DNA of 64,000 bases. Source: CAVWSM01 sp963798505. Its GTDB lineage: Bacteria > Actinomycetota > Actinomycetes > Jiangellales > Jiangellaceae. Position 1 is the first letter of the stretch. Each line of letters starts with the position of its first letter. The notes below the pieces were generated by a model. It ran no database searches and was not told the origin of the DNA. It was given only the letters and a program-made list of their open reading frames with translations. Shown one piece after another: positions 9,014 through 17,784 of this stretch. The stretch lies in assembly GCA_963798505.1 (NCBI GenBank), contig CAWCTX010000005.1, forward strand, positions 558,001-622,000, in the 5' to 3' direction. The position numbers were made by a program, and so were the translations under genes.

Positions 9014-9553
9014 ATGGCCGGCGCGATGCGGAAGGCGATGGTTTACCTCGGCCTCGTGGAGGGTGAGGACCGCTACGACGACGACTACGTCGAGGCGGAC
9101 GACTACGCCGACATTGATCGCGAGCGCGACGATCGTTACAGCGAGCGCGACTACGACGACGACCGGCGGCGTGAGCCGGAGCCGGTCGCGGCTCGCCCGG
9201 AGCGGGCCGGCTCGGTGGCGAGCATCGCCGAGCGGCGGCCGGCCTCACCACCGGCCCGGCGGACCCTCGCGGAGCAGACCCGGATCACCGCCCTGCACCC
9301 GCAGAGCTACAACGATGCCCGCGCCTTGGGCGAATACTTCCGCGACGGCACCCCGGTGATCATGAACCTCACCGAGATGGACGACGTCGATGCCAAGCGG
9401 CTTGTCGACTTCGCGGCCGGCCTGGTCTTCGGGCTGCGCGGCGCGATCGACAAGATCACGACCAAGGTGTTCCTGCTGTCCCCGGCCAACGTGCACGTCA
9501 CGGCCGAGGACAAGGCGCGCATCGCACGGGAGGGATTCTTCAACCAGAGCTGA
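9014..9553 (+). CDS. sepF: Cell division protein SepF
   Basis: Membrane-binding partner of the FtsZ C-tail that takes the role of FtsA/ZipA in actinobacteria. 179 aa: an N-terminal amphipathic membrane-targeting segment (AGAMRKAMVYLGLV), an acidic Asp/Tyr/Arg-rich linker (residues about 18-60), a Pro/Ala stretch, then the C-terminal SepF fold. That fold shows HPQSYNDARALGEYFRDGTP, VIMNLTEMDDVDAKRLVDFA and ENVHVT-like SPANVHVTAEDKARI. ATG 9014 has GGGAGGGGAG just upstream. The 66-base gap after yggS may carry its own start signals. Confidence 0.95.
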   Translation: MAGAMRKAMVYLGLVEGEDRYDDDYVEADDYADIDRERDDRYSERDYDDDRRREPEPVAARPERAGSVASIAERRPASPPARRTLAEQTRITALHPQSYNDARALGEYFRDGTPVIMNLTEMDDVDAKRLVDFAAGLVFGLRGAIDKITTKVFLLSPANVHVTAEDKARIAREGFFNQS

Positions 9554-9603
9554 TCAGGGGTCGTCTCGGGAACCCTGCACCCGCTCGGGTAAGTTGATCC
9601 GTT

Positions 9604-9891
9604 GTGACGTTCGTCTTCGACCTGCTCTATACGCTGCTCTGGCTGTTCTTCCTGTGCCTACTGGCCCGCCTGGTCTTCGACTTCGTCCAGATCTTCGCCC
9701 GGTCCTGGGAACCGCGTGGCGTGCTGCTCGTGGTCCTCGAGGCGATCTACACAGTGACCGACCCACCCCTCAAGGCGCTACGCAGAGTGATCCCGCCCCT
9801 GCGTCTCGGGGGGATAGCTCTTGACCTGAGTTTTCTCGTGCTGATCATCGCGGTCCAGATAGCCCTCCGGGTTGTTGCCTCAGCCGCGTGA
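9604..9891 (+). CDS. YggT family membrane protein
   Basis: 95 aa with two long hydrophobic helices: the N-terminal FVFDLLYTLLWLFFLCLLARLVFD and the C-terminal LDLSFLVLIIAVQIALRVV. The short loop between them holds the family motif ...YTVTDPPLKALRRVIPPLR. YggT proteins are small inner-membrane proteins of poorly defined function, linked to osmotic tolerance, and in Gram-positives to septum placement through their constant position between sepF and divIVA. The start is GTG 9604. No unusual residues. Confidence 0.9.
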   Translation: MTFVFDLLYTLLWLFFLCLLARLVFDFVQIFARSWEPRGVLLVVLEAIYTVTDPPLKALRRVIPPLRLGGIALDLSFLVLIIAVQIALRVVASAA

Positions 9892-9938
9892 CCCTGTACG
9901 GTGGCTCCCCATATCCACAGACTCTTCGAGGTGACGAC

Positions 9939-10688
9939 ATGCCCCTGACGCCCGAGGACGTCCAGAACAAGGACTTCCAGACCGTCCGGCTCCGCGAGGG
10001 CTACGACATGCAGGAGGTCGACGACTTCCTGGACGAGGTCGAGGCCGAGCTGGCCCGTCTACTCCGCGAGAACGACGAGCTGCGCCAGAAGCTTGCGGCC
10101 GTGGCCCGCGGCGGTGCCGCGGCGTCCGCCGAGCCGGTAGCTGCGCCGGAGCCGGTCCGCAGGCCCGAGCCGCCGAAGCCTGTCGAGCGCCCGCAGCCGT
10201 CCGCCGTTGCCACCCCCGCGCCCGTTGCCGCCGCCCCGCCGGCCGAGGCGGCCGCAAAGGTGCTCGCACTCGCGCAGAAGACCGCCGACGAGCTGGTCGA
10301 CGACGCCAAGACCGAGGCCGACCACATGCTGGTCGACGCGCGGACCCGCGCCGAGCAGCTCGACGCCGACACCAAGATGCGTTCCGACAAGCTCGACAGC
10401 GAGGCACGGGCGCGCGCCGAGGCGATGGACCGTGAGGCTCGCGATCAGCGGCAGAAGGTCTTCACCGCCCTAGAGGCCGAGCGCTCCAAGCTCGAGGGCT
10501 CCGTCGACACGCTCCGCTCGTTCGAGCGCGAATACCGCAGCCGGCTCAAGGCTTACTTCGAGGGCCAGTTGCGCCAGCTCGAGACCATCGGCCTGCCCGA
10601 CAACAACCACGCGATGGCCAACGCCGCCGCCAAGCCATCGGCCGCGCGACCGGTCGCCGGTCTGCTCGAGGCCGAAGACTCCTACTGA
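9939..10688 (+). CDS. divIVA: Polar growth / septum protein DivIVA (Wag31)
   Basis: Coiled-coil scaffold that binds negatively curved membrane and directs polar wall growth in actinobacteria. 249 aa: membrane-binding N-domain (MPLTPEDVQNKDF... EGYDMQEVDDFLDEVE, residues 1-40), first coiled coil, a Pro/Ala/Glu-rich linker (about 60-105), then a long second coiled coil with heptad-rich Asp/Glu/Arg/Ala sequence to about residue 215. The ATG at 9939 gives the canonical N-terminus and has GAGGTGAC upstream; an in-frame GTG at 9888 would overlap yggT. It is followed by a strong hairpin that ends the dcw transcript. Confidence 0.95.
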   Translation: MPLTPEDVQNKDFQTVRLREGYDMQEVDDFLDEVEAELARLLRENDELRQKLAAVARGGAAASAEPVAAPEPVRRPEPPKPVERPQPSAVATPAPVAAAPPAEAAAKVLALAQKTADELVDDAKTEADHMLVDARTRAEQLDADTKMRSDKLDSEARARAEAMDREARDQRQKVFTALEAERSKLEGSVDTLRSFEREYRSRLKAYFEGQLRQLETIGLPDNNHAMANAAAKPSAARPVAGLLEAEDSY

Positions 10689-10709
10689 CGCACGTCTGAA
10701 AGGCGCCTT

Positions 10710-10755
10710 GTTGGGGCGCCCCAGCGTTGCTCCCGCAACGCTGGGGCGCCCCAAC
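10710..10755. terminator. Perfect bidirectional hairpin between divIVA and ileS
   Basis: Bases 10710-10730 and 10735-10755 are perfect reverse complements (21 bp) around a TCCC loop. The stem contains the self-palindromic block GGGGCGCCCC. It lies 21 bases after the divIVA stop and 22 bases from the ileS stop on the opposite strand, so it can end both convergent transcripts. The flanking GGCGCCTT and GGCGTT add partial pairing. Confidence 0.8.
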
Positions 10756-10777
10756 GGCGTTCGCCCCACGGAAGAGC

Positions 10778-13700
10778 TCAGACTTGCTCGACCCGGAAGG
10801 TGAGGCCAAGTTCGGCGCTGACCTGGTCGGGCGCATCGGGCAAGGCTTCCAGCCCCTCGAGCCACGTCCACCGCCAGCACCTCGTCGGCCAGCAACGACC
10901 CGTCGGCGCGCAGCGCCTCGGCCAGCTCGCCCTCGGCCTGCCAGGCCAGCCGGATGCGGTCGGACACATCGAACCCGGATGACTTTCGTGCCTCCTGCAC
11001 GAGCCGGATTGCCTCGCGCACGAGCCCAGCGCGGACGAGCTCCGGGGTCAGCGCCAGGTCGAGAGCCACGGTCTCACCCCGGTCGCTCGCGACGGCCCAC
11101 CCGGACCGCGGCGATTCGGTGACGACGACGTCGTCCGGCCCGACCTCGACGACGCCGAGCCCATCCACCGTCACGGACGCGGCGCCGGACGAGCGCAAGG
11201 CCTTCGCCAGCTCCGCACCGTCGGTAGCCGCGATCGCCGCGGCAACCTTCGGCGTGTCCTTGCCGAACCGCCGCCCCAGCGCGCGGAAGTTGCCCTTCGC
11301 CGACACGTCGACCAGATCGCCGGCGGCGCCCAGAGTGTCCAGGGAGCCGACGTTGAGCTCGTCGCAGACCTCGCGGCGCAGCTCCTCGGGCAGGCCGGCG
11401 AAGCCGCCCGCTGCGACGAGGGCCCGCGCGAGCGGCTGACGGGTGCGCACCTTCGACTCCGCACGCGCGGCCCGTCCGAGCTCGACGAGCCGGCGGACGA
11501 GCGCCATCTGCCGCGACAGCGCCACGTCGACGAGCCCCGCATCGGCCACCGGGAACACCGCCAGGTGCACCGACTCGGCCGCTTCGGGTGTCACGGGGCG
11601 AACGACGTCCTGCCAGACCCGCTCGCTGATGAACGGCACCATCGGGGCCAGCAGCCGCGTGAGCGTCTCCAGGCAAGTGTGCAGCGTGTCCAGCGCCGCG
11701 GGGTCGCCGTCCCAGAACCGCCGCCGTGACCGCCGCACGTACCAGTTGGATAGATCGTCGACGAACTCCGTGAGCCGCGCCCCGGCCCGAGTGACGTCGA
11801 AGCCCTCGTACGCCGCGTCGACGTCGGCCACGAGCCGATGCAGCTCGGAAAGCACCCAACGATCCAGGACCGGCCGCTTTGGGATAGCTATGTGACGGGC
11901 GCCGTTGCCCGGCGCCCAGCCGGCCGTGCGGGCGTACAAGGCATGGAACGACACGGTGTTCCAGTAGGTCAGCAACACCTTGCGGACCACGTCCTGCATC
12001 GCGGTGTGGCCGACCTTGCGCGGCTGCCATGGCGACCCGGACGCAAGCATGAACCAGCGCAGCGCATCGGCGCCGTGCTGCTCCATGAGCGGCATCGGCT
12101 CGAGGATGTTGCCCAGGTGCTTGGACATCCGCCGCCCGTCCTCGGCGAGGATCAGGCCCAGACACACGACGCTCTCGTACGAGGACCGGTCGAAGACCAG
12201 CGTTCCCACGGCCATCAGCGAGTAGAACCAGCCGCGCGTCTGGTCGAGCCCCTCGCTGATGAACTGCGCCGGGTAGGTCCGCTCGAACTCCTCGACGCTC
12301 CCCTGCAGGTGCGGGTAGCCGAGCTGCGCGAACGGCATCGCGCCGGAGTCGTACCAGGCGTCGATGACCTCGGGCACGCGGCGCATCTCGGAACCGCAGT
12401 CGACGCAGGCGAACGTCACGTCGTCGACGAACGGGCGGTGCGGGTCGAGCGTCGACAGGTCCTGCCCGGCATGCTCGCCCAGGTCGGCCAGCGACCCGAC
12501 GCACACCAGGTGTCCGGCCGAGCAGCGCCAGACCGGCAACGGCGTGCCCCAGTAACGGTTGCGGGACAGCGCCCAGTCGACGTTGTTGCGCAGCCAGTCG
12601 CCGTAGCGGCCCCACTTGATGTGCTCCGGCACCCAGTTGGTGCGCTCGTTCTCGCGCAGCAGGGGGTCCTTGATCGCGGTGGTGCGGATGTACCACGATG
12701 GCTGCGCGTAGTAGATCAACGGCGTGTGGCAGCGCCAGCAGTGCGGGTACGGGTGCTCGTACGGCACGTGTCGCAGCAGCAGCCCACGGGCGTCTAGGTC
12801 CTTGACCAGCGCGCCGTCGGCGTGCTTGAAGAACTGCCCGCCGACGAGAGGGACGTCCTCGTCGAACGTGCCGTCACCGCGCACCGGATTGACGACCGGG
12901 AGCCCGTACTGCTGCCCGACTCGCAGGTCGTCGGCGCCGAACGCCGGCGCCTCGTGCACGAGGCCGGACCCGTCGTCGGTGGTGACGTACGTGTCGACGA
13001 CCACGAAGTGCGCCCGGCTGCCCTCGGGAAACTGGACCAGCTCGAGCGGCCGCTGGTAGGTCCAGCCCTCCATGTCGCGCCCGGTGTACGAGCCGACAAC
13101 ACTCCAGCCCTCGCCGAGCGCCGACTCCAACAGAGCCTCGGCGACCACGATGCGCTCGCTGCCGTCGGGCGACTCGGCTGCGACGTACGTGACATCCGGG
13201 TGCGCCGCGACCGCGGTGTTGGACACCAGCGTCCACGGCGTGGTGGTCCAGACCAGCAGCGCGGCCTGGCCGGCCAGCGGGCCACCAGTCAGCGGGAACC
13301 GGACGTAGACCGACGGATCGACCACCGTCTCGTACCCCTGGGCGAGCTCGTGGTCGGACAGTGCCGTGCCGCAGCGGGGGCACCACGGAGTCACGCGGTG
13401 GTCCTCCACGAGCAGTCCCTTGTCGAAGATCTGCTTGAGCGACCACCACACCGACTCGACATAACTCGCGTCCATGGTGCGGTATGCCGTGGAGAAGTCG
13501 ACCCAGAAGCCCATCCGCTCGGTCATCTCGGTCGAACGCGTCGATGTTGCGCTGCGCCGACTCACGGCAGTGCGCGTTGAACTCGGCGATGCCGTATTCC
13601 TCGATGTCGCGCTTGCCGCTGAACCCGAGCTCCTTCTCGACGGCGATCTCGACCGGCAGCCCGTGGCAGTCCCACCCCGCGCGGCGCGGCACGTGGTAGC

Positions 13701-13935
13701 CCTTCATCGTGCGGTAGCGCGGGTAGACGTCCTTGAATGCGCGCGCCTCGACGTGATGCGTGCCCGGCAGGCCGTTGGCGGTCGGGGGGCCCTCGTAGAA
13801 GACCCACATCGGCCCATCGGCGGTCTGCTCCACGCTCTTGGCGAAGATCTCCGCGTCACGCCAGAAGGCGAGGATGTCCCGCTCCATCGCCGGCAGGTCG
13901 ACCTGGGCGGGCACGGGGCGGTACTGGGCGCTCAT
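10778..13935 (-). CDS. ileS: Isoleucyl-tRNA synthetase IleS (two single-base frameshifts)
   Basis: Class I synthetase that charges tRNA-Ile and edits valine. About 1051 aa once two frames are joined, the usual length for the long actinobacterial form. N-terminal part: FYEGPPTANGLPGTHHVEARAFKD, with the HIGH-equivalent GTHH, then WDCHGLPVEI. After the first break the frame resumes at EMTERMGFWVDFSTAY, with zinc-site cysteines PWCPRCG, the CP1 editing domain, and the class I KMSKS-equivalent signature GRRMSKHLGN. One extra base lies at about 13530 (minus strand reads GACC before GAGATG). A second lies at about 10865, after which the frame gives WLEGLEALPDAPDQVSAEL and the stop at 10778. Both are probably sequence errors in an essential gene. 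A T-box leader precedes it. Confidence 0.93.
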
Positions 13936-13943
13936 CGCGGGCT

Positions 13944-14190
13944 TGTCCTCCGTCGTACGGCGTCTGGCATGCGTCGTGGCGACGGAGGGACGACACCCGC
14001 CGCCTGTCCGGCGGGCCCCGCGGTACCACCCTCCTTGGCGACGGCCCCAATTGGACCCCCAAATTGGGATAGTCCGTCGCCCACTCTTTTGATGCACCGG
14101 GTCTACTGGAGGCCGGTCCGGCCTCGTTCTTCCGGCGGCTCCGGGGTGATCTTCACACCGCGCACACCGCCGGGCTTCCACCATCCCCGG
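13944..14190 (-). promoter_or_regulatory. T-box riboswitch leader of ileS (translational type)
   Basis: The minus strand upstream of ileS carries the canonical T-box sequence AGGGTGGTACCGCG (plus positions 14019-14032), which pairs with the uncharged tRNA acceptor end. Downstream, CCTCCGTCG (13980-13988) is perfectly complementary to CGACGGAGG (13947-13955), and the latter contains the ileS ribosome site. A 9-bp sequestering helix can therefore hide it. That is the translational T-box design described for actinobacterial ileS. A candidate AUC isoleucine specifier lies near 14148-14150 in an apparent Stem I. This 376-base stretch without a minus-strand gene is explained by the leader; its exact 5' end is not known. 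Confidence 0.88.
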
Positions 14191-14311
14191 CTCGCTCGTG
14201 GCTGCGTGCGGGCTACTCGTCCCCATCAACGCCTTTGCACCGGCAGTGTACGCCGCGGACGGTGGCAAGATCGCGCTCATTCCAGCGCAGCCGAGGCCGA
14301 GCGGGGACACT

Positions 14312-14608
14312 ATGCGCATGTCCGAAGCCGTACGGATCGCGATCCGGGTCAAACCGGGCGCCGCGCGCACCCGTGTGGGAGGTAGTCACGGCGACGCGCT
14401 CGTCGTCGCGGTCACCGCGCGGGCAGTGGACGGCAAGGCAACGGCGGCGGCGCTGACCGCGGTCGCGGAGGCGTTCGGGGTCGGACGCCGGTCGGTCACC
14501 CTGGCCTCCGGCGCGACGAGCCGGACCAAGATCGTGACGATAGACCCGGCCCCCGCCGGTCTGTATGATCGCCTGTCCGACCTCAAGATCATCGGCGAGC
14601 CGCGTTGA
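14312..14608 (+). CDS. DUF167 (YggU) family small protein
   Basis: 98 aa from ATG 14312, which has GGGGA 5 bases upstream; ATG 14318 is an alternative. The sequence begins MRMSEAVRIAIRVKPGAARTRVGG and holds the family pattern of VKPGA, VxVTAxxxDGKAT, AxAxAFGV and RSVTLASGATSRTKIV. Function of the family is unknown; it is an alpha/beta fold found widely next to yggT/divIVA genes, which agrees with this position. It is read divergently from the ileS leader. Confidence 0.85.
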   Translation: MRMSEAVRIAIRVKPGAARTRVGGSHGDALVVAVTARAVDGKATAAALTAVAEAFGVGRRSVTLASGATSRTKIVTIDPAPAGLYDRLSDLKIIGEPR

Positions 14609-14678
14609 AGGCGATAGCGCGGGGGCCTATTCTCGCCGCCATTCGTACTCGATCGCTGCCACGAGGGGGCCTGCGACC

Positions 14679-15710
14679 ATGGCCGACGGCGAGAGCGTGA
14701 CGGGGCGCGTTCGGCGCGCCGTCACGAGCGCGGCCCGGCGGGCCGGGGCCAGTGTCGGCGCGAGCGCGTCGAAGACCTCGGCAAAGACGTCGGCAGCCGC
14801 CAAGTCGGCCCCCAGGGCGCCGGCCAAGACGGCCAAGGCGAGCGCAGGCAAGAGCGCCGCCGCCAAGACGACGGCGAAGAGAGGCGAAGAGGCGGCGCCG
14901 AAGAAGGCGGCGCCGAAGAAGGCGGCGCCGAAGAAGGCCGTAGCGACGAAGGCCCCCGCCAAGAAGGCGACGACCAAGGCGACGGCTAAGAAGACGCCCG
15001 CCAAGGCGACGGCCAAGAAGGCGCCGACCAAGGCGACGGCCAAGAAGGCGCCCGCCAAGGCGACGGCCAAGAAGGCGCCCGCCAAGAAGGCACCTGCCAA
15101 GGCGACGACGGCCAAGACGACGACGGCCAAGACGACGAAGGCACCGGCAAAGAAGACCGTCGCGAAGGTGCCCGCCGTAAAGCAGGCGCCGGCCAAGAAG
15201 GCCCCCGCCAAGGAGGCTCCCGCCACCAAGGCGCCGGCCAAGAAGCCAGCCCCCGCCAAGACCGCGCCATCCGAGGCCGCCCCCGCACGCCCGGCCCCCA
15301 AGCCCGCCCGCAACGCCGGTGAGCTGCCCGTTCTCCCCGGCGAGCGCCGCTGGACGGAGAAGGAGCTGGCGGCGGTCCGCGAGGAGCTCCAGCAGGACTC
15401 CCAACGCCTGCGCGCCGAGATCGCCGACGCCGAGGCCGACATCGCCGACATGCTCCGCCAGGCCACCGACACGGGCGGCGAGGACCAGGCCGACACCGGC
15501 ACCAAGACGTTCTCCCGCGAGCACGAGCTCTCGCTGGCCGCCAGCCACCGGGAGATGCTCCACCAGACCGAGCGAGCCCTGTCCCGCATCGCCGACGGCA
15601 CCTACGGCACCTGCGAGCGCTGCGGCAACCCGATAGGCAAGGCGCGGCTGCAGGCATTCCCGCGTGCGACACTGTGCATGTCATGCAAGCAACGCGAGGA
15701 ACGTCGCTGA
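14679..15710 (+). CDS. DksA/TraR-type zinc-finger protein with long Lys/Ala-rich histone-like N-terminal region
   Basis: 343 aa in two parts. Residues about 20-210 are low complexity, built from AKKAPAK/ATAKK-type units that resemble eukaryotic histone H1 C-tails. The C-terminal 130 residues form a coiled coil (RRWTEKELAAVREELQQDSQRLRAEI...) followed by a DksA/TraR C4 finger: CERCGNPIGKARLQAFPRATLCMSCK. DksA-type proteins bind the RNA polymerase secondary channel; the basic tail suggests added DNA binding (inference). ATG 14679 has GAGGGGGC upstream. The frame runs into lspA (overlap about 28 bases). Confidence 0.85.
   Translation: MADGESVTGRVRRAVTSAARRAGASVGASASKTSAKTSAAAKSAPRAPAKTAKASAGKSAAAKTTAKRGEEAAPKKAAPKKAAPKKAVATKAPAKKATTKATAKKTPAKATAKKAPTKATAKKAPAKATAKKAPAKKAPAKATTAKTTTAKTTKAPAKKTVAKVPAVKQAPAKKAPAKEAPATKAPAKKPAPAKTAPSEAAPARPAPKPARNAGELPVLPGERRWTEKELAAVREELQQDSQRLRAEIADAEADIADMLRQATDTGGEDQADTGTKTFSREHELSLAASHREMLHQTERALSRIADGTYGTCERCGNPIGKARLQAFPRATLCMSCKQREERR
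14886..15120 (+). repeat. In-gene repeats encoding the Lys/Ala tail
   Basis: A 15-base unit (GCGCCGAAGAAGGCG) is repeated three times in tandem at about 14896-14940. A second, longer unit of about 27 bases encoding ATAKKAP(A/T)K follows several times up to about 15090. The near-identity of the copies at DNA level means unit number could change by slippage or recombination, so tail length may vary between strains. Confidence 0.8.
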
Positions 15711-16282
15711 GCGGCGAGCCGACTCAGCAACTCGGAGGGCGCCGTCTCATCGGCGTCCTTCTCGTCGTCGCCGCCGCAGTGGTCCTGCTCGATCAGGCCA
15801 CGAAGCACTGGGCGGTCAACGCTCTCGCCGACGGCCACATCGTCCACGTGATCGACGACATCCTGCAGTTCCGGCTGACGTTCAACCCTGGGGCGGCGTT
15901 CAGCTTTGCCACCGGGTTCACCTTCGTGTTCACGATCATCGCCGCGGCCGTGGTCGTGGTCATCCTGCGGATCTCCCGCAAGCTGGCCAGCTGGCGCTGG
16001 ACCATCGCGCTCGGCCTGCTCCTCGGCGGCGCGGTGGGCAACCTCATCGACCGGATCTTCCGGCAGCCGTCGCCCTTCGAGGGCCACGTGGTCGACTTCA
16101 TCGAGCTGCCCAACTTCCCGCTGTTCAACGTGGCCGACTCGGCCATCACCTGCGGTGCCGTGCTGATCGTCCTGCTCTCCGTGCTGGGCATCGAAATCGA
16201 CGGGTCGCACCGCCGCCGGCACCAATCGGCCGGCAAGCCGGACGGGAAGGACCAGCCCGACACGCCCTCGACAGAGCCGTGA
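15683..16282 (+). CDS. lspA: Prolipoprotein signal peptidase LspA (signal peptidase II)
   Basis: Aspartic membrane protease that cleaves lipoprotein signal peptides after Lgt lipidation. About 199 aa with four hydrophobic helices. Catalytic aspartates are in GNLIDRI and FNVADSAI; the conserved FNPGAAFSFA loop and the N-terminal LLDQATKHW are present. The C-terminal ~30 residues are polar and variable. The start is uncertain: ATG 15683 lies inside the end of the upstream gene, GTG 15674 is also possible, and no clear ribosome site separates them. The stop overlaps the GTG of the pseudouridine synthase gene. Lgt, the preceding enzyme in the pathway, is at 43.9 kb. Confidence 0.93.
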   Translation: MQATRGTSLSGEPTQQLGGRRLIGVLLVVAAAVVLLDQATKHWAVNALADGHIVHVIDDILQFRLTFNPGAAFSFATGFTFVFTIIAAAVVVVILRISRKLASWRWTIALGLLLGGAVGNLIDRIFRQPSPFEGHVVDFIELPNFPLFNVADSAITCGAVLIVLLSVLGIEIDGSHRRRHQSAGKPDGKDQPDTPSTEP

Positions 16283-17205
16283 CCGGCGAGCTCCGCTCGA
16301 TGCCCGTGCCCGAGGGACTCGAGGGCGAACGCGTCGACGCCGCCCTCGCCCGCCTGTTCGGCTTCTCCCGGACCAAGGCGGCCGAGCTGGCCGCCGACGG
16401 TCGGGTATGGATCGACGGCGCCACCGCCGGCAAGTCCGACCGGGTCCACGGCGGGGCCTGGCTCGAGGTGGAGATCCCGCCGCCACCGGCCCCGGTCGAG
16501 GTCGTGCCGCAGGCCGTCGAGGGCATGCGCATCGTGCACGACGACGCCGACGTCGTGGTCGTCGACAAGCCGGTCGGAGTGGCCGCGCATGCGAGCCCCG
16601 GCTGGACCGGCCCGACCGTGGTCGGCGGCCTGGCCGCAGCGGGCTTTCGCATCTCCACGTCCGGCGCCGCTGAGCGGCAGGGCGTCGTACACCGCCTCGA
16701 CGTCGGCACGTCCGGTCTCATGGTGGTCGCCAAGTCGGAGCGTGCCTACACGCTGCTCAAACGGCAGTTCAAGGAACGTACGGTCGACAAGGTCTACCAC
16801 GCGCTCGTGCAGGGCCACCCCGACCCGACCCGCGGCACGATCGACGCGCCCATCGACCGGCACCCGACGCTCGACTACAAGTGGGCGGTCGTCGCGGGTG
16901 GCAAGCCGAGCGTCACGCATTACGACACGCTCGAGGCATTCCCCGGTGCGAGCCTGCTGGAGATCCATCTCGAGACCGGCCGCACGCATCAGATCCGCGT
17001 ACACATGGCGGCCCTCCGCCATCCGTGCGTCGGCGACTTGACCTACGGTGCCGACCCCAAGCTCGCGGAACGGCTGGCGCTGACGCGGCAGTGGCTGCAC
17101 GCGGTGCGGCTGGCCTTCGAGCACCCAGGCACGGGGGAGAGGGTCGAGTACGAGTCGTCATACCCGCCCGACCTCGCGCACGCCTTGGACCTTCTCAGGG
17201 GCTGA
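16279..17205 (+). CDS. RluD/RluA-family 23S rRNA pseudouridine synthase
   Basis: 308 aa. An N-terminal S4 RNA-binding domain (GERVDAALARLFGFSRTKAAELAADGRVWIDG) is followed by the catalytic domain with the motif GVVHRLDVGTSGLMVVAK, where the aspartate is the catalytic residue. ETGRTHQIRVHMAALRHPCVGDLTYG closes the active site. The family isomerises uridines in large-subunit rRNA. RluD is the closest E. coli relative, but target positions cannot be told from sequence. GTG 16279 overlaps the lspA stop (GTGA), a common pairing. Confidence 0.92.
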   Translation: MTGELRSMPVPEGLEGERVDAALARLFGFSRTKAAELAADGRVWIDGATAGKSDRVHGGAWLEVEIPPPPAPVEVVPQAVEGMRIVHDDADVVVVDKPVGVAAHASPGWTGPTVVGGLAAAGFRISTSGAAERQGVVHRLDVGTSGLMVVAKSERAYTLLKRQFKERTVDKVYHALVQGHPDPTRGTIDAPIDRHPTLDYKWAVVAGGKPSVTHYDTLEAFPGASLLEIHLETGRTHQIRVHMAALRHPCVGDLTYGADPKLAERLALTRQWLHAVRLAFEHPGTGERVEYESSYPPDLAHALDLLRG

Positions 17206-17221
17206 GCCGGCCTGCGGCAAG

Positions 17222-17275
17222 ACTGAAGCCGTGTGCGCAACACGCCGAACGGTGTGTCGTACACACTGCTTCAGT
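17222..17275. terminator. Imperfect inverted repeat between convergent genes
   Basis: ACTGAAGC (17222-17229) and GCTTCAGT (17268-17275) are perfect outer arms, with partly complementary GTGTG/CACAC inner arms and a loop that can itself fold. It lies 17 bases after the pseudouridine synthase stop and 17 bases from the arfB stop, so a shared terminator for both strands is the simplest reading. Confidence 0.6.
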
Positions 17276-17291
17276 TACGGGGATGCGGCCC

Positions 17292-17729
17292 TCAGTCCTC
17301 GACGTCGCGACGGCGCAGGCGCTTCACGTCGGAGCGCCGGCGCTTCTGGGCGATCCTGCGTTCCTGCGCGCCCTTCGTCGGTCGCGTCGGACGACGCGGG
17401 CGGGGCGGAGGCGCGGTCGCTTGCGTCAAGGCGTCGACAAGGCGCTCCTCGGCGGCCTCGCGATTCCGTAGCTGAGAGCGGTGCTCGGAGGCGGCGATGG
17501 TCAGCACGCCATCGACGAGCCGCCCAGCGAGACGCTCCAGCGCCCGCGCTCGAAGCGTGGGTCCGAAGGCTGACGACTTCGCGAGGTCGAAGACCAGCTC
17601 GACTCGCGAATCCGTCGTGTTGACGCCCTGCCCACCCGGCCCGGACGAGCGCGAGAACCTCCAGACGAGCTCTGACTCGGGGATGACGCTGGAGCGAACG
17701 CGAAGCGGACCCGGCACGCCGACTAGCAT
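17292..17729 (-). CDS. arfB: Alternative ribosome-rescue factor ArfB (YaeJ-type peptidyl-tRNA hydrolase)
   Basis: 145 aa from ATG 17729. It has the RF-1-like GGQ domain: residues about 20-45 read VWRFSRSSGPGGQGVNTTDSRVEL, with GGQ as the hydrolysis motif. A basic C-terminal tail rich in Arg/Lys follows (RRIAQKRRRSDVKRLRRR), which enters the empty mRNA channel of stalled ribosomes. Length and layout match ArfB and not full release factors, which have extra domains. It is convergent with the rluD-like gene and divergent from thyA, whose start is only 55 bases away. Confidence 0.9.
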   Translation of the reverse strand: MLVGVPGPLRVRSSVIPESELVWRFSRSSGPGGQGVNTTDSRVELVFDLAKSSAFGPTLRARALERLAGRLVDGVLTIAASEHRSQLRNREAAEERLVDALTQATAPPPRPRRPTRPTKGAQERRIAQKRRRSDVKRLRRRDVED

Positions 17730-17784
17730 GCCTGACCCGTGTTCCTCGTTCGGCGTGTCGGATGACCGCCCTAGGATCGACGGC

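Noticed and set aside
14752..14943. Small Arg-rich plus frame in the repeat region
   Set aside because: Out-of-frame read of the Lys/Ala tail repeats.
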